Part shown: positions 1 to 6,585 of the stretch, one piece after another
Layout: each line of letters starts with the position of its first letter
Numbering within the stretch: position 1 is the first letter of the stretch
Assembly (NCBI GenBank): GCA_003510795.1
Contig: DOKP01000038.1
Coordinates: 8,861-22,483, forward strand
Reading direction: 5' to 3'
Source: Candidatus Moraniibacteriota bacterium
Lineage (GTDB): Bacteria > Patescibacteriota > Minisyncoccia > Moranbacterales > UBA9337
DNA length: 13,623 nucleotides
Notes under the pieces: model-generated
Told to the model about the DNA's origin: nothing
The model's database searches: none
What the model saw: only the letters and a program-made list of their open reading frames with translations
Made by a program: the position numbers and the translations under genes

Positions 1-46
1 CGCATATTGCCTCGTCTTTACGTTTTATTTGAAATCAAAATTAAAT

Positions 47-361
47 TTATAGCTTCTTTAATTCCTCTTTCAATGCATCTTTATTTTGCACACCCACAAG
101 CTCCTTCACAACCTTGCCATTTTTAAATATTTTTATGGCAGGAATGGACATTATTGCGTATTCAGAGGCACACTCAGAATTTTCGTCCACATTAAGTTTT
201 CCTATTTTAAAACCTTCTCCCATTTCTAGCGCCAAATCGTTAATTATCGGTCCCATCATCTGACATGGTCCGCACCAAGGTGCCCAAAAATCTACCAATA
301 CTACCTTATCACTTTCAAGAACTTCTTCTTTGAAATTTTTATCTGTAAATTCTGTTGCCAT
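47..361 (-). CDS. trxA: thioredoxin
   Basis: Small cytosolic dithiol-disulfide oxidoreductase. The 104 residues match the usual length of a single-domain thioredoxin. The active site is W-C-G-P-C with Cys30 and Cys33, preceded by the typical V-D-F-W-A-P-W strand. The cis-proline is Pro74 in S-I-P-A, followed by the I-K-I-F-K-N-G strand. There is one additional Cys (Cys64). No signal peptide is visible, so it should act in the cytoplasm, reducing disulfides and recycling reductases or peroxidases. The start is the ATG at 361; no SD precedes it, as for most genes here. It lies 71 bases downstream of the membrane-protein gene on the same strand and could be co-transcribed with it. The family call is secure; the physiological partner is unknown. 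Confidence 0.96.
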   Translation of the reverse strand: MATEFTDKNFKEEVLESDKVVLVDFWAPWCGPCQMMGPIINDLALEMGEGFKIGKLNVDENSECASEYAIMSIPAIKIFKNGKVVKELVGVQNKDALKEELKKL

Positions 362-432
362 ATTTTTTTACTTGCCAGGATAATTCGCAAAAAATTGGGA
401 AATTATCAAAGCACGTTTCTAATTAAAATTAA

Positions 433-3021
433 CTAGTTACCCACAGCAGGCTCAGTTGCATTGTCTATTGATTGACCTGCAATTGGTGCTGTTTGGTTAA
501 CTGGATTTTGAACGGGTGCTGGTCCGATTAATTCAACTTCTTGGTTTGAATTTGAAACATCACCTGTCTGTCCACTATTTATCGGCTGAGAATCCGCAAT
601 ATTCACATTGCTTATTCCGGCCTTTGTATTGCTGATTATTTTATTCAATTTGCCGATAGTCTCATCATTATCGGAACCTAATTTTTTCACAGTTTCCAAG
701 ACTTTATTATATTTTTCCACTGCTTTATCTTTCTCTCCTATTTTTTCATACAATGTTCCTAGCGCAAAATTTGTGTTTACCTCTTCAGGACTGATTGAAA
801 CTATGTATTCAAATATTTTCTTTGCATTATCTATATCTGTTTCTCCGCCTTTTTCTTGATAGGCTCGCCCTAAATTGAATAAATAAGTTAAATTTTTCTT
901 ATCATTATTTACAGCACTAATCAAAGAATTAATTGACTCATCTTTTTGGTCTAGTGCATTTTGAGTTACTGCTAAATAATAATATCCTTCAGCAAAGTTA
1001 GTTTTTTCTTTAACTGATTTTTCGATATAACCCATAGATTCTTTTATCAGTGCTTTCTTTTTTGTAACATCAGTTTCCTTTAAGGCTGGGACTATTTTTA
1101 TTTGTCCCAATTTCAAATAAGCAACTGGGTTATGTGGCTCTAGAGACAAAAGATTTTCGTAAGATTTAAATGCTAACTCCAAAGTACTATCTACTTGCAT
1201 AGATAGACTTTCATAAATTTGAGCCAAGACAGAAACAGACAAAGCATCGTTGGGCATTTTTGAGACACCCTCTTTCGCATAAGCGACTGAAGCACTGACA
1301 TAATTTCCTATTTTAGTTACATCCACGCTATTTTCTGGCTTTGAAGCCTCTTCATTGGCCAATACCATATATTCTTGCCCGACTCTCGAATAGTATCTGC
1401 CCTCCTTATCATTTAGGGAGATAGCTTTGTTTAAGTTTTTTATTGAACCCTCTTCAGTTACCTTACTTACCCTTGTCGCCACACCTGCATAGATATCCGC
1501 TAAATAAGCTTTTCCAATATAGACAAATAGCACCGCCACTCCGGCGCTAACAATTATAAATATAAAAGCCAACGTCAAAGCAAATTTAGGTGAGGCCTTT
1601 AGAGAAAGTTTCAGATATCGCTCTTCCATTCCACTTTCCAAAAAAATAACTGCCATAGTAATGGATCCAACCATGGCGCTCAATAATATGATTGTTCCAT
1701 CCACTCTAAACACAAAAGCACTCACTATAGAAATTATACTTGCGGACAGCAATCCCAATGAATAAATTTTGTTTTTTTCTTTATCTTGGCTAATCAGATA
1801 AATGGCTACATTTATAAAAACAACTACTATAGCCAAAAGCGCTACAGCGCCCAATATTCCCAAGGTTGAGAAGCTTTCGAAAAACAATCCGGTTCCTTGA
1901 TAAAATCTTATTCCATAAAAAATATTTTCATTAAAAGCTTGGGGTTTATATTTGGAGAAATCAAATCCATAGGTGGCCGGGCCCGAACCTAGCATAGGGT
2001 CTTCTTTTAATCCGCCCTTAATAATTTCCCAAGACACCTCCATATTGGGACTAGCTTCAATCGGAATATTAACTTTAGCTAAATCATTCTTCCCGGTTGC
2101 CAAAACAATCATCGCCAAAACAAATGCCACCATCGGAATCCAGGCTAAATTTTCTTTGGGACGAACAATATGGGAAAGTATATACAGCAAGAAGAAACCT
2201 ACTCCGAATAAAATAGTAGCGGAAATGATTTTATCAAAAACCATTGATACAATCAACAGATTAATTGGAACAAATGCCAAAGCGATATATCCCAAAATAT
2301 TCACATATTTCTTTTTACTTTCGTTCATCTTAAGCGACACTACCAAAAGAAGCGGGATCATCATCCCTAAAAATACTTTAAGTCCGGACACTGTGCCGAT
2401 AAGGCTCAACGGAATATAACTATTTAAACTAGCGGGAGCAATTTTTACCCCAAACATAACAAGTAAAGAAAAAACTGAGACCAGCATACTGGATAAAACT
2501 AGCCCTCCCAAGCACCACTTTAAAGTTTTAAAATTAAAATTGCTCAAAATTAAATAATACATAACCACCAAAAACAAAACGCCCAGCAATCCTCGAGAAG
2601 GATCGCCAAAAAATCCCCAGAAACTATGCCATTTATCCACAGAAAAGAATGTTGAAATTAAATAAAATACCAAAAAAAACGCAATAGGAATATCCAATAA
2701 AGTTCTCTTTATTTTCATCTCACTCAGCATTACACCTTTGGCCACCCAAGTAACCAAGGCAACTAGCACCCAAAAGTAAAAGTAAATTTGTTTTTCAAAT
2801 ACGACTCCTTGAAAAGAAAGTCCCGTAAAGAAAATAGGCAGACCAAAAAACAACATAAAAAAACTAGCCAGGATAATCTTATCGAAGATATTTTTCTTAA
2901 AATCAGTTTTTTCTTCCGGCTTATTCTTTGAGCCAAAGACAGTCTTATCTACGTGTCCAACATTGCTGTTCACATTAACTTTAACTCCGCTTTCAAACTT
3001 TGAGAAATTATTTCCTTCCAT
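433..3021 (-). CDS. O-antigen ligase-like (Wzy_C type) polytopic membrane protein with C-terminal TPR domain
   Basis: Large inner-membrane protein of 862 residues. Residues 1-45 are hydrophilic. About 12-13 hydrophobic helices follow between 48 and 502, broken by a long extracytoplasmic loop (about 310-385) containing G-S-G-P-A-T-Y-G-F at 346-354, the region equivalent to the Wzy/WaaL/PglL signature loop. Residues about 505-790 form helical TPR-like repeats, for example around 625-645, 679-705, 712-745 and 750-780. The last 60 residues are low-complexity, rich in Ser, Asn, Gln and Pro. Family members polymerise or transfer lipid-linked glycans onto acceptors at the outer face of the membrane. 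Such ligase-TPR fusions are frequent in Patescibacteria, where the substrate (S-layer or pilin glycosylation, or exopolysaccharide) is not established. It is divergent from the PBP gene. Start ATG at 3021, no SD; promoter candidate at 3102-3129. Confidence 0.82.
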   Translation of the reverse strand: MEGNNFSKFESGVKVNVNSNVGHVDKTVFGSKNKPEEKTDFKKNIFDKIILASFFMLFFGLPIFFTGLSFQGVVFEKQIYFYFWVLVALVTWVAKGVMLSEMKIKRTLLDIPIAFFLVFYLISTFFSVDKWHSFWGFFGDPSRGLLGVLFLVVMYYLILSNFNFKTLKWCLGGLVLSSMLVSVFSLLVMFGVKIAPASLNSYIPLSLIGTVSGLKVFLGMMIPLLLVVSLKMNESKKKYVNILGYIALAFVPINLLIVSMVFDKIISATILFGVGFFLLYILSHIVRPKENLAWIPMVAFVLAMIVLATGKNDLAKVNIPIEASPNMEVSWEIIKGGLKEDPMLGSGPATYGFDFSKYKPQAFNENIFYGIRFYQGTGLFFESFSTLGILGAVALLAIVVVFINVAIYLISQDKEKNKIYSLGLLSASIISIVSAFVFRVDGTIILLSAMVGSITMAVIFLESGMEERYLKLSLKASPKFALTLAFIFIIVSAGVAVLFVYIGKAYLADIYAGVATRVSKVTEEGSIKNLNKAISLNDKEGRYYSRVGQEYMVLANEEASKPENSVDVTKIGNYVSASVAYAKEGVSKMPNDALSVSVLAQIYESLSMQVDSTLELAFKSYENLLSLEPHNPVAYLKLGQIKIVPALKETDVTKKKALIKESMGYIEKSVKEKTNFAEGYYYLAVTQNALDQKDESINSLISAVNNDKKNLTYLFNLGRAYQEKGGETDIDNAKKIFEYIVSISPEEVNTNFALGTLYEKIGEKDKAVEKYNKVLETVKKLGSDNDETIGKLNKIISNTKAGISNVNIADSQPINSGQTGDVSNSNQEVELIGPAPVQNPVNQTAPIAGQSIDNATEPAVGN

Positions 3022-3101
3022 ATTTTTTTTATTTAAAAAAATTTATATTTACGATACCAAACAAGTACTTCTTCTAAATTCAAGTATTTGAGTACATATT
3101 C

Positions 3102-3129
3102 ATTATAGTAAAATAAGAATAAATGTAAA
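3102..3129 (-). promoter_or_regulatory. sigma70-type promoter for the O-antigen-ligase-like gene
   Basis: On the minus strand a TTTACA -35 (3129-3124) is followed after 16 bases by a consensus TATAAT -10 (3107-3102). It lies about 80 bases upstream of the ATG at 3021, back to back with the plus-strand promoter at 3143-3171. It was read by eye from consensus similarity only. Confidence 0.55.
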
Positions 3130-3142
3130 TAGGGAGAATCTT

Positions 3143-3171
3143 TTGACTTTATGGCCCAAAATTGCTATAAT
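3143..3171 (+). promoter_or_regulatory. near-consensus sigma70 promoter for the penicillin-binding protein gene
   Basis: TTGACT (3143-3148), a 17-base spacer and a perfect TATAAT (3166-3171), with an extended -10 TG at 3163-3164. Transcription would begin near 3178, about 30 bases before the ATG at 3207. No clear SD lies between them. This is the best promoter match in the window. Confidence 0.72.
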
Positions 3172-3206
3172 TATATACTAATAAAAGTTTATGTTAAACT
3201 AAAGAC

Positions 3207-5393
3207 ATGAAAGAAAAAGGAATAAATAACAATTTAAAGAAAACAAAAAAAGGCTGGTTTTTCAAAATATTAATCCAGATTGTTTTAGGATTTTTTGATG
3301 TTTGTATGGCCATATTTTTATTAGCTTTTTTGACCTTTATTTATTTTTATACCAACACCCCCAACATTAAAGACATCCGAAATATTAAGATAAGCGAAGC
3401 CTCTGTCATCTATGACAGTAGCGGAGAGCATATTTTATACAAAATATTCGGCGAGGAAAACAGAAAAATAATTCCCCACAAAGAAATACCTGATACTGCC
3501 AGAGTAACGGCAATTGCTTCTGAAGACGATGGTTTTTATCATCACTTTGGAATTGATTTAAAATCTCTTTTGCGAGCTATCAAAACTAACATAGAAAACG
3601 ACAGCATTCAGCAGGGTGCTTCCACTATTACCCAGCAACTCGCGCGCAGTTTGTTTTTAACTCGAGAAAAAACTATCACGCGAAAAGCCAAGGAAGCTAT
3701 CTTGGCTATAAAACTGGAACGATCTTTTTCCAAAGATGAAATTTTGGATATGTATCTCAATCAAATACCTTACGGAGCCAATGCCTATGGAATTCAAGCT
3801 GCGACCCAAACATATTTTGGCAAGGATGCTAAAGATCTGACTCTAGATGAAGCCGCTTTACTGGCAGTTTTGCCCAATGCTCCTACTTTTTATTTTCCCT
3901 ATGGAGAAAATGACGAAAGATTATTCAAGAAACAAAGATTTATTCTGGAAAGATTAAAAAAACTAAAATTAGCTGATCCGGAAGAAATCTCCCAAGCCCT
4001 CGCTATTAATACTTTTGAAAAACTCAAGCCTCTATCCAGGGATATCAAAGCCCCCCACTTTGTCATGTATGTCATCGAAAAATTAGAAGAAGAATACGGA
4101 CGAGACCTGATGGAAAAAGGAGGCTTGAAGATAACCACCACTCTCGACTGGGAAAAGCAACGGTTAGCCGAAGAAATTTTGAAAAATTCTAAAAATCATT
4201 TAAATAATTATGGAGCGAGCAATGCTTCTATTGTAGCCGTAGAGCCCACTAGCGGAAAGATACTTGCTATGGTGGGATCGTTGGATTATTTTGACAAAAA
4301 TATCGACGGGGAGGTAAATGTCGCTACTCGGGTCAGACAACCCGGATCATCTTTTAAGCCAGTCGTTTACGCCAAAGCTTTTGAAAAAGGACTCCAGCCG
4401 GAAAGCATGATCTATGATGTCCGAACAAATTTCGGACCAGATGGCAGCGGCAGAAGTTATATCCCCCAGAATTACAATGGTAAATTTAACGGCCTCATTT
4501 CTATGCGCCAAGCTTTAGCAATGTCCCTTAATATCCCAGCTGTTAAAACACTTTACATCGCTGGAATTTCTGACACTATCGAATTGGCTCGACGTTTAGG
4601 AATAACCACTCTTACTGACGATGGAAATTATGGTTTAGCTTTAGCCTTGGGCGGAGGAGGAATGAAATTACTTGAAGAAACTTCAGCCTTCTCGGTTTTT
4701 GCTAATGACGGAATAAGAAATAAAACTGTTTCGATTTCAAATATCACTAATTCCAAAAATGAAGTCATTTATAATTTCAATAACTCAGGGCAAAGAGTTA
4801 TCAACGCCGAAATCGCCAGAAAAATAAACTCCATTCTCTCTGACAATCAAGCTCGCACACCGATGTTTGGACCTAATAATGCTTTCAATATCAAAGACAA
4901 AAATGTGGCGGGAAAAACTGGAACTACTCAAGATTACCGTGATGCTTGGACGGTTGGATATACCCCTTCCATCGCAGTAGGAGTTTGGGCAGGCAACAAT
5001 GACAATTCTCCTATGCGCGCCGGGGCGGATGGATCTTATGTGGCTGGCCCGATTTGGAAAACCTATATGACGAAATTATTGGAATCCAAACCCCGGGAAG
5101 AATTCGTTGCTTACCAAAAAATTGAAAGCGAAACTCCAATGGTTAGTGGCTCTTCTCGCGTCAAAAAAGAAACCATTTATTATAATATCAAAAGCGGTAA
5201 AAAAATTAGTGAATCCAAGAAAAATAAAACAGATCCGGATAAAGTCAAAGAGGAAACCAGGGTCTTGGACAACCGCTCCATCCTTTATTACTTGAATCAA
5301 GATTTCAATTTACGCTATGATGAAGAAATGATAAAAAGATGGGAAGAAGGAATTACGGGGAAAAATCAAAGCATTGATGAAAAAGAAAAATAA
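3207..5393 (+). CDS. class A penicillin-binding protein (GT51 transglycosylase plus transpeptidase)
   Basis: Bifunctional peptidoglycan synthase (PBP1A-like) of 728 residues. A basic cytosolic tail is followed by one membrane anchor (about 20-48), so both catalytic domains are extracytoplasmic. The GT51 glycosyltransferase domain carries E-D-D-G-F-Y-H-H-F-G at 106-115 (catalytic Glu106), Q-G-A-S-T-I-T-Q-Q-L at 136-145 and the R-K-A-K-E-A / L-D-M-Y-L-N-Q-I-P-Y-G segment at 159-190. The transpeptidase domain has the three penicillin-binding motifs: S-S-F-K at 381-384 (nucleophile Ser381), S-L-N at 440-442 and K-T-G at 570-572. All catalytic motifs are intact. The C-terminus (about 640-728) is a lysine- and glutamate-rich tail. 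It uses the lipid II substrate to build and crosslink the wall, showing that the organism makes murein. It is convergent with the rubrerythrin-like gene 26 bases away; no obvious terminator lies between them. Confidence 0.96.
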   Translation: MKEKGINNNLKKTKKGWFFKILIQIVLGFFDVCMAIFLLAFLTFIYFYTNTPNIKDIRNIKISEASVIYDSSGEHILYKIFGEENRKIIPHKEIPDTARVTAIASEDDGFYHHFGIDLKSLLRAIKTNIENDSIQQGASTITQQLARSLFLTREKTITRKAKEAILAIKLERSFSKDEILDMYLNQIPYGANAYGIQAATQTYFGKDAKDLTLDEAALLAVLPNAPTFYFPYGENDERLFKKQRFILERLKKLKLADPEEISQALAINTFEKLKPLSRDIKAPHFVMYVIEKLEEEYGRDLMEKGGLKITTTLDWEKQRLAEEILKNSKNHLNNYGASNASIVAVEPTSGKILAMVGSLDYFDKNIDGEVNVATRVRQPGSSFKPVVYAKAFEKGLQPESMIYDVRTNFGPDGSGRSYIPQNYNGKFNGLISMRQALAMSLNIPAVKTLYIAGISDTIELARRLGITTLTDDGNYGLALALGGGGMKLLEETSAFSVFANDGIRNKTVSISNITNSKNEVIYNFNNSGQRVINAEIARKINSILSDNQARTPMFGPNNAFNIKDKNVAGKTGTTQDYRDAWTVGYTPSIAVGVWAGNNDNSPMRAGADGSYVAGPIWKTYMTKLLESKPREEFVAYQKIESETPMVSGSSRVKKETIYYNIKSGKKISESKKNKTDPDKVKEETRVLDNRSILYYLNQDFNLRYDEEMIKRWEEGITGKNQSIDEKEK

Positions 5394-5419
5394 AAATACT
5401 CAAGTCCAAATTACTAATT

Positions 5420-5938
5420 TTAAATATACTTTTCTATGAGTTCAATATGTTCTCTTTCTACAATTGTAAGCGCGCCAAAAAATTTCTTGATATTCGCATT
5501 TACCGCTTCTTGAGCAAAAGTTGCATATAATTTTGAGGCATCATCTTCTAATTTGATTGTTTCATCAAAATTTTCCACTTCACTATCAGCGCAACTTATT
5601 CCAACTGCCTCGGGTTTTTCTATTTTTAAAATTTTCGTCACAATGGTGGCATGCTCCAACTCCACTTTGGCTAATCTTTTATACATGGCTTTAATTTCAT
5701 ACTTATCAGTTTTGCCAGCCATACATTGGTAAATTGCTACAGCGCGCATCTCCAGTTCCAAAGTCTTCATTAAATTTTCTCGCTCCCTTTCATCTACCTC
5801 AATGGCTTCATTGGCTATCGGTCTCGCTTCGATACCATCTTTGATAAATCCCTTGCCGGCTCCACAAAATGGACACTGACTAGGTCTATCCTCCCCTAGA
5901 TAAGCATCTCCGCAAATTTCACAAATATATGTTTTCAT
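5420..5938 (-). CDS. rubrerythrin-like protein (N-terminal rubredoxin, C-terminal ferritin-like di-iron domain)
   Basis: A 172-residue redox protein. The N-terminus is a rubredoxin-like knuckle with two C-x2-C pairs (Cys6/Cys9 and Cys22/Cys25) for a mononuclear iron. The rest is a ferritin-like four-helix bundle with E-x2-H at 93-96 and 161-164, plus Glu63 and Glu131 on helices 1 and 3, giving the usual carboxylate-bridged di-iron ligand set. The domain order is the reverse of classical rubrerythrin (ferritin first), so it belongs to the 'reverse rubrerythrin' architecture. The family reduces hydrogen peroxide with electrons from a reductase via the rubredoxin centre; this fits oxidative-stress defence in an anaerobic or microaerophilic cell. 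Start ATG at 5938 gives the complete rubredoxin domain. The upstream spacer contains a promoter candidate and a strong palindrome at 6073-6098. Confidence 0.88.
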   Translation of the reverse strand: MKTYICEICGDAYLGEDRPSQCPFCGAGKGFIKDGIEARPIANEAIEVDERERENLMKTLELEMRAVAIYQCMAGKTDKYEIKAMYKRLAKVELEHATIVTKILKIEKPEAVGISCADSEVENFDETIKLEDDASKLYATFAQEAVNANIKKFFGALTIVEREHIELIEKYI

Positions 5939-5968
5939 GTTTTTTAAAATTAAAAAATTAATATTAAC

Positions 5969-5998
5969 ATTTTAACATAAAAACATCCCCATTGTCAT
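5969..5998 (-). promoter_or_regulatory. possible promoter of the rubrerythrin-like gene
   Basis: Minus-strand ATGACA (5998-5993), an 18-base spacer and TAAAAT (5974-5969), about 30 bases upstream of the ATG at 5938. Both hexamers are one mismatch from consensus. The -35 overlaps the edge of a repeat-like segment, and such matches are common in AT-rich DNA. Confidence 0.35.
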
Positions 5999-6066
5999 TC
6001 TAAATCAACATATAGTTATGTTGCTCTGAATTTATTTCAGGGTTCGTATTTTACTTCAGAGTCTCC
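5991..6066. repeat. degenerate intergenic palindromic repeat element
   Basis: The segment starts with ATTGTCATTCT and contains nested inverted repeats: AACATA/TATGTT, then CTCTGAA with two possible partners, TTCAGGG and TTCAGAG, ending in GTCTCCC. The wording resembles the dispersed GTCATTCTGAA...TTCAGAATC-type repeats seen in many bacterial genomes. No second full copy lies in this window, so the repeat call rests on recollection and on the nested palindromes. Confidence 0.4.
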
Positions 6067-6072
6067 CAAAAA

Positions 6073-6098
6073 TATTTACTTACATATGTACGTAAATA
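6073..6098. promoter_or_regulatory. 26-base near-perfect palindrome, candidate operator
   Basis: The half-sites TATTTAC-T-TACAT and ATGTA-C-GTAAATA are inverted copies of each other with a single mismatched pair (6080/6091). The core TACATATGTA is a perfect 10-base palindrome. It lies between the rubrerythrin-like gene (start 5938) and the Met-rich gene (end 6174). Symmetry of this length with no spacer suits a dimeric repressor site better than a terminator, because no GC-rich stem or T-run accompanies it. Confidence 0.4.
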
Positions 6099-6122
6099 AA
6101 AATTATGTTTATAAAATAATTT

Positions 6123-6153
6123 GAGGTGGCTCGCTTATTAAGCTAACCACCTC
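6123..6153 (-). terminator. probable terminator after the 71-residue Met-rich gene
   Basis: Stem GAGGTGG (6123-6129) pairs with CCACCTC (6147-6153). A second inner stem GCTTA/TAAGC (6133-6137 with 6139-6143) caps it. On the minus strand an AT-rich stretch with T-runs follows (AAATTATTTTA). It sits 21 bases past the stop at 6174. The T-tract is poor, so efficiency is uncertain. Confidence 0.5.
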
Positions 6154-6173
6154 CGCTAAAAACAACCAGCGTT

Positions 6174-6389
6174 CTAATTTGAGCTACCTTTTTTGATATC
6201 GATACAATCAATGATATGCATACCAGAGGTCATGTGCTCCATCCCTCTGCGAGAGGGACAAGTTTGATGGGAAAGTCTTTCTGCTTCATCGGACACAATG
6301 TCCTCATTGGATATTTTGATTGGTACCATACCATTTTCCATACCTTTCATTCCCTGAGGCCAGGTCATTTCTGTTTGAATAAAATTCAT
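6174..6389 (-). CDS. small Met-rich protein with repeated G-M-x2-M-x2-G-M motif, unknown function
   Basis: A 71-residue protein that I do not recognise. Coding support: a strong SD (AAGGAGA, 6402-6396) six bases before the ATG at 6389, a hairpin just past the stop, and GC content higher than its surroundings (I count 29 of 60 at 6241-6300 and 24 of 60 at 6301-6360). Eight of 71 residues are Met. The pattern G-M-x2-M-x2-G-M occurs twice, at 13-21 and 49-57. Between them is an acidic segment (27-37) and H-Q-T-C-P at 41-45; His52, His58 and Cys62 lie in or after the second copy. There is no signal peptide or membrane helix. The Met, His and Cys spacing could bind a soft metal such as Cu(I), but this is inference. 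It stands alone between the rubrerythrin-like gene and gatB. Confidence 0.6.
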   Translation of the reverse strand: MNFIQTEMTWPQGMKGMENGMVPIKISNEDIVSDEAERLSHQTCPSRRGMEHMTSGMHIIDCIDIKKGSSN

Positions 6390-6395
6390 ATCATG

Positions 6396-6402
6396 TCTCC
6401 TT
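6396..6402 (-). promoter_or_regulatory. strong Shine-Dalgarno for the Met-rich gene
   Basis: AAGGAGA on the minus strand, six bases before the ATG at 6389. Only one other gene in the window (thyX at 10999) has such a site, with the same seven bases and the same spacing. It fixes the start: the ATG just upstream (6394) runs into TGA after two codons. Confidence 0.75.
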
Positions 6403-6428
6403 TTTTATTCTAAAATTTTTCCCAGAAA

Positions 6429-6536
6429 TTTCGTTATCCCTAACCAATAATCAGCTACAATCAAATTAATCCTCTGATTCTCTTCATGATTCCTCCCGAA
6501 TCGTTAAAATTTGATCGCCTCCTATAACTAACGAAA
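6429..6536 (-). promoter_or_regulatory. long leader of the Met-rich gene with possible alternative RNA pairing
   Basis: The roughly 150-base spacer upstream of the small gene holds two more SD-like sites on the minus strand: AGGAGG (6523-6518) and GGGAGG (6497-6492). TTTCGTTA (6536-6529) can pair with TAACGAAA (6436-6429) to enclose most of the leader, or six of its bases can pair with TAACGA (6506-6501); the two pairings exclude each other. It does not match a riboswitch class I can recall. The pairing was found by eye without folding, so it may be chance. Confidence 0.3.
6461..6487 (-). CDS. possible 8-residue leader peptide
   Basis: ATG at 6487 follows GGGAGG with a four-base spacer and reads M-K-R-I-R-G-L-I before TGA at 6461. 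A different frame, opening with TTG at 6464, runs 19 codons to a TAA at 6405, three bases before the SD of the Met-rich gene. Either could couple translation to the downstream gene. ORFs this short arise easily by chance. Confidence 0.2.
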   Translation of the reverse strand: MKRIRGLI

Positions 6537-6546
6537 ACATAGTTCA

Positions 6547-6581
6547 AAAAAGACTCTCTGTCAATATCAGAAAGTCTTTTT
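6547..6581 (-). terminator. rho-independent terminator of gatB
   Basis: AAAAAGACT (6547-6555) pairs with AGTCTTTTT (6573-6581); an inner stem TCTG/CAGA (6557-6560 with 6568-6571) continues past one C-A mismatch, leaving a 7-base loop. A T-run follows in both directions, so it may work for both strands. It begins five bases after the gatB stop codon at 6586. Confidence 0.85.
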
Positions 6582-6585
6582 CATT

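Noticed and set aside
362..432. Promoter for thioredoxin in the spacer to the upstream gene
   Set aside because: A TTGATA-like -35 is present but no acceptable -10 at 16-18 bases.
1973..2419. 148-codon open frame on plus within the O-antigen-ligase-like gene
   Set aside because: Fully antisense to membrane helices of a well-supported gene, with no SD or recognisable domain.
6216..6413. 65-codon plus-strand frame opposite the Met-rich gene
   Set aside because: No SD and no family resemblance; the minus frame has a strong SD, a terminator and an internal motif repeat.
6174..6585. TGA recoding joining the small leader frames to the Met-rich gene
   Set aside because: The frames differ and other genes show no in-frame TGA, so sense TGA is not supported.
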